Below are positions 17,643-26,610 of a stretch of DNA of 64,000 nucleotides, one piece after another (within the stretch, counting starts at the first letter, position 1; each line of letters opens with the position of its first letter). Under the pieces are notes generated by a model that saw nothing but the letters and a program-made list of their open reading frames with translations, did not search any database and was not told the DNA's origin. The position numbers and the translations under genes are program-made. This DNA is from Pseudomonas nunensis (lineage in GTDB: Bacteria > Pseudomonadota > Gammaproteobacteria > Pseudomonadales > Pseudomonadaceae): positions 3,846,501 to 3,910,500 of the forward strand of contig NZ_CP101125.1 of NCBI RefSeq assembly GCF_024296925.1. The letters are read 5' to 3'.

Positions 17643-18416
17643 TTATTTTCCTTCTGCTGAAGTGGCGGCCAATTTGGCCTGGAGGGCACGAAAAGCGATG
17701 CCACGCTCGTCGCCCAAAACAAAACTTTTAACGCCCCGGCCCAACCACCGTTCGTGGTCGCCCGGCTGACGTGGAATCGCGCAATACGGCACACCAGCAG
17801 CATTGGCGGCTTGCCAACTGCTGAGCAACGCCTGCTGTACGTCGGGGCGGTCGATCTGCCACGGTGCCCCCATCGATTGCGATAAATCCGCCGCGCCTTC
17901 GAGGATCATGTCCAGGCCCGGCACCGCGGCAATCTCAGCCGCGCGCCGCACGCCTTCGGCGCTTTCGATCATCGCCACGATCATGATTTGCTCGTTGGCC
18001 AGACCGATGTATTCCGCCAGGCTGTGTTTGCCAAACGCACCGGGGCGCCCGGCATTCAGGCTACGAGTGCCCTGCGGATGGTATTTGCAGGCTCGGATGC
18101 TTTCGGCCAACGACTCGGGGCTTTCGATCATCGGCAACACGATGCCCTGGGCGCCGCCATCGAGCAGGCGCAACATGGTTTTCGGATTAAGGTCCGCCAC
18201 CCGTACCAGCGGCGTGAGCGCGTAGCTCTCGGCGGTGCGGATCATGTTCTCCACGGTTTCCGGGTTGATCAGCACGTGTTCCATATCGATGATTACGAAA
18301 TCGAAACCGGCTTCGGCAATCAACTCGATGGCCGCTGGCGCCGGGATCGAGCTGATCAGACCGTAGGCCGACTCCCCGTTAAGGAGCTTCTGCTTGAGCA
18401 GATTGGTCCTCAGCAT
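17643..18416 (-). CDS. acsB: HpcH/HpaI-family enzyme AcsB, probable siderophore-dedicated citrate synthase
   Basis: A 257-residue TIM-barrel protein of the HpcH/HpaI aldolase family. Metal and substrate motifs are visible: FVIIDMEH (about residues 40-47), LPMIESPES and VAMIESAEGV. The staphyloferrin B enzyme SbnG, of the same family and in an analogous operon position, makes citrate from oxaloacetate and acetyl-CoA. By that analogy AcsB would supply citrate to AcsD independently of the TCA cycle. It overlaps the acsC end by 7 bases and acsA follows after 4 bases. Confidence 0.85.
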   Translation of the reverse strand: MLRTNLLKQKLLNGESAYGLISSIPAPAAIELIAEAGFDFVIIDMEHVLINPETVENMIRTAESYALTPLVRVADLNPKTMLRLLDGGAQGIVLPMIESPESLAESIRACKYHPQGTRSLNAGRPGAFGKHSLAEYIGLANEQIMIVAMIESAEGVRRAAEIAAVPGLDMILEGAADLSQSMGAPWQIDRPDVQQALLSSWQAANAAGVPYCAIPRQPGDHERWLGRGVKSFVLGDERGIAFRALQAKLAATSAEGK

Positions 18417-20269
18417 GATTGCGGCCGGAACGCGTGCAGCGGATTCGGTACCTTTTTGAAGCGACGTTCGCCATCACCCAACAGGCGGCGCTTGGTCAGT
18501 TCCTCGACTTCATAGAACGGCGCGAACACATCAAATGCGTCATAGCGCACACGGTGTTGCGGGTGATCAGCCTGGTAACCGGTGATGACCTCGGCGGTCA
18601 TCTGCCAGAACTCGGTTTCGGCCAGTTGATAGTGCTGATGCAGGAAGATCGCCATCTCGGCCAGGGCGATGAAAAAGAACGAGTCACAGGAGAAATCGCG
18701 CACCGCATCCACATCATCAGTGAGGATGAACGAGTTGCGGTTGAGCTTGGCGTGGCTGGCCGGCAGCGGCACCAGGGTTGGGCTCAGTTCGGGGCGGCCG
18801 AGGTGTTGCGGCGAATAGCGCACGCCGTCGTGGAAGTCTTTCAGGGCAATCCGTTGCGGCCAGCCTTGCTTGACGATCAGGACGATGTTCTGCCCGTGGG
18901 ATTCCATGCCGATGCCTTCGGCGTAGAGCATGTGAATGATCGGCGACACCGCGACTTGCAGCAGTTGGCGAGTCCAGGCGTGCAGGCCGTGTTGCTTGAT
19001 CCAGGCGTCGATAAACGGGGTTTGTTCACCGTCACCGTAGCGGTTGTCCACCGAGCTCAGGCCATTGAATGGCACCGCTTGCTCATCGTCTTCCAGGTAC
19101 TGGTGAATGCTTTCGCGCCACAGCGTGCCCATGGTGCCGTAGGCCTGGGACATGCGCGTGGCGGGCAGGTGATCGTAGTCAAAACTGACGCCGAGCACTT
19201 CGCCGAGAATCACAAACCCGAGGTCGCGAGCGGTGCTGTCGCTGCGGATCAACTGGTGCAGCCAGTCGGTGATGATCGGGCCGTTCATCACGGTGTGACG
19301 GGCCAGGATGCGCGTGCTGGAGGTGTTGGTCATGCTCAGCGCGAGCTTGACGTAAGGCCGCTGCTTGTCCGTGACGTTGGCCAGGGTGCGGATCGATTGC
19401 TGCGCTTTATAACGATCATCCGTGGTGCCGAGATGGATCAGCTCACCGCTGACCAACTCCGGGTAGAACACCGGGACAACAACGTTTTCCCACTGCCACG
19501 GGTGCACCGGCATCAGCCAGTAATCGCCCATCGACTTGCCTTGATCGGTGAGGCTTTCTGCGAGTTCCTGCCAGCGCTGAGGGCCGAATTCCTGCTGGAT
19601 GAAATCGTCGTAGTTCAGGTGTCGGGAGATGTTCATCGCCCCGCAGGTTTTCGCCACGGCCAGCCAGACAATGGCGACCGGCGTGGCGAACTCTGGCCCG
19701 TAATTGGCGTTGTCTTTCAGCGAAAAACCGATGCGCGATTTGTAGCAAGGGTGATAGCTGTGGGCGTCCATGAAGTGCTGTTCCAGCGCATCGACGTCCA
19801 GTTGATACGGTGGCTTTGCAGCCTGATAACCCTGGCTGCGCGATTGCAGGTCCTTGAGCAGGGTTTGCTCCAGTTCATGGGTGAAGCGTGGCAGGTGCGG
19901 GCTGTCCTGAAGCTCGCTCAGCAGTTCGGCCAGTGCCTGATGCAGGCGCGGCTGGCTGTGCTTGCCCTGGGCATCGACGCGCTCAAGGCTGGAGTAGTCG
20001 AGGCGGATCAGTTCGAAACTGGCGCTGAGCAAACCGGTGCAGTGGTATTCCACCGGTTGTTGCAGGGCATCAACGCCGCTGACGACAAACCGGTATTGGC
20101 TGCCAGCCAGAGTTGAATGTTGATACGGCAGCACGTTTTCATACAGCAGGGTTTGCAGCAGTTGGCCGACCACCCGCTGTTCCACTTGTTGATAGCGCTG
20201 AGTGTCAGCGGTCGCCAGCCAGACGCCTGGAACCTGAGGTGTTGCCTGAGATGAGGTCGCCATTGTCAT
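18410..20269 (-). CDS. acsC: NRPS-independent siderophore synthetase AcsC (IucA/IucC family)
   Basis: A 619-residue IucA/IucC protein. Family motifs are HSYHPCYKSRIG (about residues 170-181), LMPVHPWQWENV and MESHGQNIVLIV, with a C-terminal FhuF-like region. It is one of three synthetases in the operon. It starts 18 bases after the MFS gene ends. A second in-frame ATG two codons downstream (20263) could also serve as the start. Confidence 0.88.
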   Translation of the reverse strand: MTMATSSQATPQVPGVWLATADTQRYQQVEQRVVGQLLQTLLYENVLPYQHSTLAGSQYRFVVSGVDALQQPVEYHCTGLLSASFELIRLDYSSLERVDAQGKHSQPRLHQALAELLSELQDSPHLPRFTHELEQTLLKDLQSRSQGYQAAKPPYQLDVDALEQHFMDAHSYHPCYKSRIGFSLKDNANYGPEFATPVAIVWLAVAKTCGAMNISRHLNYDDFIQQEFGPQRWQELAESLTDQGKSMGDYWLMPVHPWQWENVVVPVFYPELVSGELIHLGTTDDRYKAQQSIRTLANVTDKQRPYVKLALSMTNTSSTRILARHTVMNGPIITDWLHQLIRSDSTARDLGFVILGEVLGVSFDYDHLPATRMSQAYGTMGTLWRESIHQYLEDDEQAVPFNGLSSVDNRYGDGEQTPFIDAWIKQHGLHAWTRQLLQVAVSPIIHMLYAEGIGMESHGQNIVLIVKQGWPQRIALKDFHDGVRYSPQHLGRPELSPTLVPLPASHAKLNRNSFILTDDVDAVRDFSCDSFFFIALAEMAIFLHQHYQLAETEFWQMTAEVITGYQADHPQHRVRYDAFDVFAPFYEVEELTKRRLLGDGERRFKKVPNPLHAFRPQSC

Positions 20270-20287
20270 ACCTTGTCGATTAAAGAA

Positions 20288-21709
20288 TTAACGCTGTTCG
20301 AGGGCCGAAGGCAGTGCCTCGGCCGGCTCATCGGATGCGTGGACGGGAAAACGCCAGGCGCAGGGCAGCGCCAGCAAAACCAGGATGCCGGTGGCCATGA
20401 ACACTTCACTGATTGCCCCCGGCGTAGCGGCGGAATCAACCCCGGTCCCGAGACGAAACTCGAGCCAGAGTGAAGCGATGACGATGGCCAGTGACGACAC
20501 GAGGCGCCGGGAAATGTTGTTCATCGCCGCGCCCTGGGTGACCATCGGTTCGGGCAGCGCATTGAGCCCGGCGGTGGTAATCGGGATGTACGACAAACCG
20601 AGCCCGGCGCCGCGCACCATCATCAGGAAGAACACCACGCCGATGGAGGTGCCGGCACCGAGCAGGCCCAGGCCCAGCGTCGCGGCGCCGGTCAGCAACA
20701 GCCCCCAGAGCACCACGCCTCGCGGACCGTGCCGATCCAGCCAGCGACCGCCGAGATGCCCAAACAGACTGGCAAACGCCGCGGTGCACAGCAGCGACAA
20801 ACCGGTCCAGATCGCGCTGTAACCCATCACCACTTGCACCAGCAGCGGCAGCAACACCAGGCACTCGAACATGCCGACCGACTGCACCACCGCGATGATC
20901 ACGCTCAGGCGATAACCGCGCAGGGCGAAGATCCGCAGATTGAGCAGTGGTGAGGTGCGGTTCAGTTCCAGGCGCACAAAGGCGACCAGACACAGGATCG
21001 CCGCCAGCAACATGCCGAGGTTGAGCGGATCGGTCAGGGCTTCGGCGTGACGCAAACGCCCCACCGCGACCATCAGCAGGCCAATGCCCGCCGCAATCAG
21101 CAGGTAGCCCGCCAAGTCGAACGGTTTGCGCTCGGACGCTTCGGAGGCCGGCAGCACGGCCACGCCAAGAATCAACGCGACGATGCCAATCGGCACATTC
21201 ATCAGGAACAGCGAACGCCAACTGAACCACTCCAGCATCAGGCTGCCGCACAACGGCCCCAACGCCGGCGCCAGCATCACCGCAGCACCCCACATTCCCG
21301 TGACTCGGCCCCGCTCGCCTTTGGCGTAAACCGAAAAAATGATCGCCAACGACAGCGGGATCATCAGCCCGCTGGCAATACCCTGCACCACCCGCGCGGT
21401 GATCACCAGCGCGATGGAATTGGCCAGCGCACCCATCAGCGAGCCGCAGACAAACAGCGCCACGCCCCATAAATAGAGACGCTTGCGCCCTACCCGCTGG
21501 CTGAGAAAACTGGTGAGCGGCATGGTCATGCCCATGCTCACCATGAATGCCGCGACGATCCACGTGGCCAGCAGCGGACCGATCTCGAAGGCAGTCATGA
21601 ACGCCGGTAATGCCGGGTTGAGCGAGCTGTTATTCAGGCTGACGGTCAATGTGCCCAACAGCACATTGACCACCACCAGCCAGCGCGGAGCGGCGACCGT
21701 CAAACCCAA
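20288..21709 (-). CDS. yhcA: MFS exporter YhcA, probable achromobactin efflux protein
   Basis: A 473-residue drug:H+ antiporter-2 type transporter with about 14 membrane segments. It has the motif-A loop SQRVGRKRLYLWG and motif C region GPLCGSLMLEWFSWR. No ATG is suitably placed; a TTG at 21707-21709 lies six bases after AGGAGG and overlaps the acsE stop, so I take TTG as the start. The transporter sits in the achromobactin cluster at the position of yhcA, and export of the finished siderophore is the likely job. Confidence 0.85.
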   Translation of the reverse strand: MGLTVAAPRWLVVVNVLLGTLTVSLNNSSLNPALPAFMTAFEIGPLLATWIVAAFMVSMGMTMPLTSFLSQRVGRKRLYLWGVALFVCGSLMGALANSIALVITARVVQGIASGLMIPLSLAIIFSVYAKGERGRVTGMWGAAVMLAPALGPLCGSLMLEWFSWRSLFLMNVPIGIVALILGVAVLPASEASERKPFDLAGYLLIAAGIGLLMVAVGRLRHAEALTDPLNLGMLLAAILCLVAFVRLELNRTSPLLNLRIFALRGYRLSVIIAVVQSVGMFECLVLLPLLVQVVMGYSAIWTGLSLLCTAAFASLFGHLGGRWLDRHGPRGVVLWGLLLTGAATLGLGLLGAGTSIGVVFFLMMVRGAGLGLSYIPITTAGLNALPEPMVTQGAAMNNISRRLVSSLAIVIASLWLEFRLGTGVDSAATPGAISEVFMATGILVLLALPCAWRFPVHASDEPAEALPSALEQR

Positions 21710-22911
21710 GAGGCGCCTCCTGCGTCTTGCACGAACAGCTGTGGCGGTCGCGGATGACAGAGGAAATCGGCGTGGGAGATGTTGTAGCCGTAGGCACCGG
21801 CCAGCGGCAGCACCAGCATGTCGCCGACTTCGACACCGGTCAGCGGGCAATCGCGGCTCAGCACATCCTTGGGCGTGCAAAGTTGCCCGACCACGGTCCA
21901 TTTCTGCTGCACTGCACCGGAGGTTGCGGGATGCCGTGGCAGATGAATCACCGGGTGATCGTGCCCCTGCGCCACCGGCAGGCGGAAATGGTGGGTGCCG
22001 CCGCGACAGACCAGGAAGTGCTTGCCGTGACTGGTTTTGCTGTCCAGCACTTCGATCGCGTAATAGCCGCAATACGCACTGATGAAACGACCGGGCTCGA
22101 AGCGCACGATCGGCGCATCGGCACACGCCGCCAGGGATTCCCCCAGATGAGTGCACAAACGCTGCCAATCGAATTGCTGCGGACCGAGGTAATTCACGCC
22201 GATGCCGCCGCCGACATTAAGGTGGGTGATGGTCGCAGGATTCGCCGACAACGCCTTCCATTGCGGCCAGCGTTCCAGGTACAGGTCCAGCAGTTGCTCG
22301 TGACGTTCCACCAGCGACTGATGGGACATCGCGTGCACATGGAAACCCTTGAGCCGCAGGTGACTGGCGTTATCCACCCAGCTCACCGCTTGGGCCAGTT
22401 CCGACTCGTCAATCCCGAACGGCGTAGCAGTGCCGGCCATCGCCAGTTTGCTCGACAGTGGCGACGGCAGTTCCGGGTTGATCCGCAGCAACACGTCCTG
22501 CACCCGCCCCGCTTCCAGCGCCAGCCGTTGCAGACGGACGATTTCATTCAGGCTTTCGATGTGAATCGCTTCGACCTGATGTTGCAGCGCTGAACGCAGG
22601 TCGGAGTCGAGTTTGCCGGGACCGGAGAAGATGAACGGTTTGGGCGTCGGGCAAGTATGGAGCCGATCAATCTCGCCGCCGGAGGAAATCTCGAAGCCGT
22701 GCACCAACGGCGCCACGGTGGCGAGGATTTGCGGTTCGCTGTTGGCCTTAATCGCGTAGTAAAGCTCCACGCCTTTGGGCAGTGCCGCCATCACTTGAGT
22801 GACGTGCTGTTTCAGCGCGTCCAGGTCGTAGATGAACAGCGCCAGCGGGTCTTCGTTTTGGATACGGGCTTCGTCGATAGCGGCCAGCACCGTTGCGGGC
22901 AGCTTATCCAT
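21700..22911 (-). CDS. acsE: PLP-dependent decarboxylase AcsE
   Basis: A 403-residue fold-III (alanine-racemase-like) decarboxylase of the ornithine/diaminopimelate decarboxylase family. The PLP lysine is in YYAIKAN (about residue 54). The glycine loop is GGGIGV (about residue 237) and the phosphate or substrate segment FEPGRFI lies near residue 275. In achromobactin assembly this enzyme decarboxylates the serine-derived part to ethanolamine. Its stop overlaps the yhcA start and its start overlaps the acsD stop by 8 bases. Confidence 0.88.
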   Translation of the reverse strand: MDKLPATVLAAIDEARIQNEDPLALFIYDLDALKQHVTQVMAALPKGVELYYAIKANSEPQILATVAPLVHGFEISSGGEIDRLHTCPTPKPFIFSGPGKLDSDLRSALQHQVEAIHIESLNEIVRLQRLALEAGRVQDVLLRINPELPSPLSSKLAMAGTATPFGIDESELAQAVSWVDNASHLRLKGFHVHAMSHQSLVERHEQLLDLYLERWPQWKALSANPATITHLNVGGGIGVNYLGPQQFDWQRLCTHLGESLAACADAPIVRFEPGRFISAYCGYYAIEVLDSKTSHGKHFLVCRGGTHHFRLPVAQGHDHPVIHLPRHPATSGAVQQKWTVVGQLCTPKDVLSRDCPLTGVEVGDMLVLPLAGAYGYNISHADFLCHPRPPQLFVQDAGGASWV

Positions 22912-24685
22912 GCAGGGTCTCCTTGCCCCACGGGGACTCCAGGGTGACGTAGCCGGCCTGACGATCAGCCTTGGCCGCCAGACGCACTTTCAGGTTGGTC
23001 TTGCAGGCAATCGGCTGACCGTCGATCAGCGCATCCAGCTCCGGTGCCGCGCGAGTCAGTTCGGCGCGGATGCTGATCAGTTGCTGCTCGACCCGTTGCC
23101 ACATCAGCGGCGCCAGGTGCGGACGCTCCCAACTCAGGGCCAGCACGGCCTCGGACAAGTTGTTGACGAACAGGCAATAGACGATGCGGTTCCAGCCTTG
23201 TGCGCGGGTATAGAGCAACGACTCACGCACCCGTGGATGCACGTCGGCGTCGATCCGCGAGGCACCGAGTTCTTCGGTCAGTTTCACCCCTTCGAAATCC
23301 CGCAGCAGCAGGCGTTGCGGGCGACCGTTGTCATGCACCAACACGCTGTTTTGCAGGTGCGGTTCCATGACGATGCCGTGGTTGAAGAACAGCGCGAGCA
23401 CCGGTCGCAGCAGCAGCGCTTGGTAATCATCGAACCAGCTCAACAGTTGTTGATCGTCGATGTCGTTGCCGTTGAAACGGCTCAGGAACTCATGCACCAA
23501 CGGCCGCAGATGCAGGCCGCGAGCGAACAGCGTGCCGGCCATGATGCTGCAGTCGGTGCCGCTGTCGAGGCAGAAGTTCTCGCGCAGGATTGCTCCGGTC
23601 TGTTCACGGAACCAATGGCTGTCGGCTTCGCTGGCGCAGTGCGGCGCCCAGCTCAACAGGCCCGGTTCGGCCACCACCGACAAACCGCCAAGTGTCTCGG
23701 GCTGGGTCAGTTGCAGGTTGCGGAAAATGCGGTCGATCATCAGCGCACTTTCCAGTTCGTACCAGGCGTTTTTCCTGACGCAATTGGTGATGCGCACATT
23801 CAATGAGCCCTTGATAAAGAACTCATGACCTTCGATGTACCAGGTGCGGATCGACGCCGTGGGATTGGCCATCAGGCCCGTGGCGCCGAGATCGACAATC
23901 GCTTTGGACTTGAGCAATTGCTGCACCCGCCCGTCCTGCATGAACAACTGCGCCTGGACCGGGTGCATGCAAATCACTGCGTGCCCCGGACGCGCCTGGG
24001 ACTGATCGGCAAAACCGGCCAACACTTGCGCTTTGCTCAGGCCGTTGGCGCCGACGCTCAAGCCTTCCAGCGGCACTTCGAACAGGTGCAACGACGTGCG
24101 CGCCTGGAATTCCGGAGCGTAGGTTTCCTGGGCAAGATGCGCTGGCCACAGTCGCGCCTTAGGTGCCGGGTGGTTCGGGTGACCAAACCACAAGCCCTGT
24201 TCGCTGGCCAGGTAACCGCTGAGCGGGTCCGAATCCTTCGGGGTGTTGTGGCCGACGATGGCGGCGGTCAGCAACTGGCTTTGCAGCACCTGATCCAGCA
24301 ACTCGTCGTTGCTGGCGCGGGTCATGTGTTCGCACGCCGTGAGCAACTGCTCGACGAACTCGGAAAACCCCAGGCACGACCAGTCGCCCTCGCCGCGCCG
24401 GGCATAAACGTCCGACAGGTAACGGTGACTGCCGAGACCGTCACGGCGGTCCACCATCACAAAGAATTGCTGCTGGTTGGGCAGCTTGATGGTCAGGGGA
24501 ATGCCCTTCCATTCCAGACCGTCGAGGTAACTGCCCGGAGCGATACCTTGCATCTGCGTCGGCCAACTGTAACTGAGGCAGTTTTCCGGCAAGGCGAACT
24601 CTTTGATCAAGCAATTAAGCAACGCGCACGTCGTTGCCAATTCACTGACCATATTCGGTAACACATTGCGATTTGGATGATTCAT
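22904..24685 (-). CDS. acsD: NRPS-independent siderophore synthetase AcsD (citrate-activating)
   Basis: A 593-residue IucA/IucC-family synthetase. Visible motifs are GHNTPKDSDPLSG, FGHPNHPAPKAR (around residues 165-185), CMHPVQAQLF and MEPHLQNSVLV. AcsD of Dickeya activates citrate as an adenylate and joins it to serine as the first committed step, and the sequence resembles this type. The ATG at 24685 has GGAG five bases upstream; the 34-codon upstream extension is not family-like. A 197-bp gap separates it from acsF. Confidence 0.88.
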   Translation of the reverse strand: MNHPNRNVLPNMVSELATTCALLNCLIKEFALPENCLSYSWPTQMQGIAPGSYLDGLEWKGIPLTIKLPNQQQFFVMVDRRDGLGSHRYLSDVYARRGEGDWSCLGFSEFVEQLLTACEHMTRASNDELLDQVLQSQLLTAAIVGHNTPKDSDPLSGYLASEQGLWFGHPNHPAPKARLWPAHLAQETYAPEFQARTSLHLFEVPLEGLSVGANGLSKAQVLAGFADQSQARPGHAVICMHPVQAQLFMQDGRVQQLLKSKAIVDLGATGLMANPTASIRTWYIEGHEFFIKGSLNVRITNCVRKNAWYELESALMIDRIFRNLQLTQPETLGGLSVVAEPGLLSWAPHCASEADSHWFREQTGAILRENFCLDSGTDCSIMAGTLFARGLHLRPLVHEFLSRFNGNDIDDQQLLSWFDDYQALLLRPVLALFFNHGIVMEPHLQNSVLVHDNGRPQRLLLRDFEGVKLTEELGASRIDADVHPRVRESLLYTRAQGWNRIVYCLFVNNLSEAVLALSWERPHLAPLMWQRVEQQLISIRAELTRAAPELDALIDGQPIACKTNLKVRLAAKADRQAGYVTLESPWGKETLHG

Positions 24686-24882
24686 GGGTGCTCCACAGTA
24701 GCCCGTGAGGTCACTGAATACGTCTCGCGAAAAAATTAGTTGCTGATCGACTGATTTAACGGCCGAAGAAACTCCACATAACGACATGACTTCGTTGAGC
24801 CTTTTAAATAATCAATGGCATCTGCACCAACACCCTAAAACTGAAACATGGCGATTGGCTTACGCAACTTCGATGGATTAAC

Positions 24883-26259
24883 TCAAGGGCGCAACTGCAA
24901 TAAAGCAGCGGCCACGGCGTTATCAAAACGCTGAATCACTTGTTGGCATTGTTCATCGTCGATAATCAACGGTGGCAACAAACGGATAACATTGCCCTTG
25001 CGCCCGCCGCGTTCCAGCAACAAGCCTTGTTTGAAACACTGTTGCTGGATGGCCACGGCCAGCGCCGGGTCCATCGGGAAATGCCCGTGGCGATCAGCCG
25101 GTTGGCGTTCGTCGACAATCTCGATGCCCAGCATCAAACCGCGACCGCGCACCTGGCCCAGCGCCGGATAGTGCTTCTGCAACCCGACCAACCGGTCCTT
25201 GAGCCACTGGCCACGGCGCTCGGCGTGGGCTGCGAGGTGTTGCTGTTGCAGCACCTGCATCGTGGCCAGCCCGGCGGCCATGGCCATCTGGTTGCCGCGG
25301 AAGGTACCGGCGTGGTTGCCCGGCTCCCACGCGTCGAACTCGCGACGGATGCCTAGCACCGCCATGGGCAAACCGCCGCCGAGGGCTTTGGACATGACGA
25401 TCAGGTCCGGCTCGATTTCGGCGTGCTCAAAGGCAAACATCTTGCCGGTGCGACCAAAACCGGTCTGCACTTCGTCGAGGATCAGCAGGATGCCATGCTT
25501 GCGCGTCACCTCGCGGATCGCTCGCAGCCAACTGACCGGGGCGCAGTTGACCCCGCCCTCGCCTTGCACCGCTTCGAGAATTACCGCTGCGGGCAGCGAC
25601 ACGCCGCTTTCGACGTCTTCAATGAACTGGGAGAAATAGTGGGTCAGCGCCTCGACCCCGGCCTCGCCGCCAATGCCTAGCGGGCAGCGGTATTCGTGGG
25701 GGAACGGCATGAACTGCACCCCCGGCATCAGGCTAGCGATCGCATTTTTCGGCGCGGTGTTGCCGGTCAGGGCCAGGGCGCCGTGGGTCATGCCGTGGTA
25801 GGCCCCGGAGAAACTGATGATGTTGTTGCGCCCGGTGTAGGTCTTGGCCAGTTTCAGCGCCGCTTCCACTGCATCCGCCCCGGACGGCCCGCAAAATTGC
25901 AGGCAGTAATCGCGCCCCTGGTCCGGCAACAGGCTGAGCAGCGTCTCGCAGAAGGCATCTTTGACCGGTGTCGTCAGGTCCAGAGTGTGCATCGGCAAGC
26001 CAGACGTGAGGAAGCTGTCGAGGCAGGCCATGACCGCCGGGTGATTGTGCCCCAGGGCCAACGTACCAGCGCCGGCCAGGCAATCGAGATAAGTATTGCC
26101 CTCGACGTCAGTTACCCAGACTCCGTGTGCCTTGGCAATTGCCAGTGGCAATTTACGCGGATAGCTGCGTACATTTGATTCGAACTTGCTTTGTCGAGCC
26201 AGATAGTCGGCATTGGTTTTTTGCAATGGATTAGAGTGCAATAAGCCATCATTCAACAT
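24883..26259 (-). CDS. acsF: Diaminobutyrate-2-oxoglutarate aminotransferase AcsF
   Basis: A 458-residue class-III aminotransferase. It has the phosphate-binding [14 protein letters not shown], the Asp of [14 protein letters not shown] and the PLP lysine in [13 protein letters not shown]. Enzymes of this type transfer an amino group from glutamate to aspartate semialdehyde to give L-2,4-diaminobutyrate, a building block of achromobactin. The ATG at 26259 follows GAGGAT at good spacing. It heads the long biosynthesis and uptake operon, so iron control of the region upstream is expected, although I find no clear Fur site there. Confidence 0.9.
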   Translation of the reverse strand: MLNDGLLHSNPLQKTNADYLARQSKFESNVRSYPRKLPLAIAKAHGVWVTDVEGNTYLDCLAGAGTLALGHNHPAVMACLDSFLTSGLPMHTLDLTTPVKDAFCETLLSLLPDQGRDYCLQFCGPSGADAVEAALKLAKTYTGRNNIISFSGAYHGMTHGALALTGNTAPKNAIASLMPGVQFMPFPHEYRCPLGIGGEAGVEALTHYFSQFIEDVESGVSLPAAVILEAVQGEGGVNCAPVSWLRAIREVTRKHGILLILDEVQTGFGRTGKMFAFEHAEIEPDLIVMSKALGGGLPMAVLGIRREFDAWEPGNHAGTFRGNQMAMAAGLATMQVLQQQHLAAHAERRGQWLKDRLVGLQKHYPALGQVRGRGLMLGIEIVDERQPADRHGHFPMDPALAVAIQQQCFKQGLLLERGGRKGNVIRLLPPLIIDDEQCQQVIQRFDNAVAAALLQLRP

Positions 26260-26610
26260 CGGTTTATCCTCGATAAGTTTCGATATGCAAACTATTCCCA
26301 TTTAGAAATGGACGCAACTACTGGCCCTGACTTTTTTGGAATATTTACATAACTTGATATCCAGCTATTAAAACTTTTCGCGCACACAACCTCACAAGTT
26401 ATGAAAACCTGAGAGTCGATCATCAGTGCCATTATCCGGCCATGTTCTTGTTATAAATCTGACAACTTTGTTATTACCTTGGAGCAGGCACTAACTTATA
26501 GAAATGTATCGTGATAGTTCATCAAGTCAGGGTGAGCATGGTTTCTTCCTCTAAAGGAAATAGCTGACTGCGGCGCCCCTCCCTGTGGCGCAGCGCACGT
26601 TTGAATGGAT
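26260..26610. other. Intergenic region between the receptor gene and acsF
   Basis: An AT-rich stretch of 351 bases with no convincing gene. It should contain the promoter of the leftward acsF-RraA transcript and the 3' end of the receptor transcript. I searched by eye for a Fur 19-mer and for PvdS or FecI-type promoter motifs and found none that I would defend. Confidence 0.5.

Noticed and set aside
26260..26610. Fur box or PvdS-type box before acsF
   Set aside because: TAAAT and CGT elements are present but wrongly spaced, and no 19-mer comes close enough to the Fur consensus.
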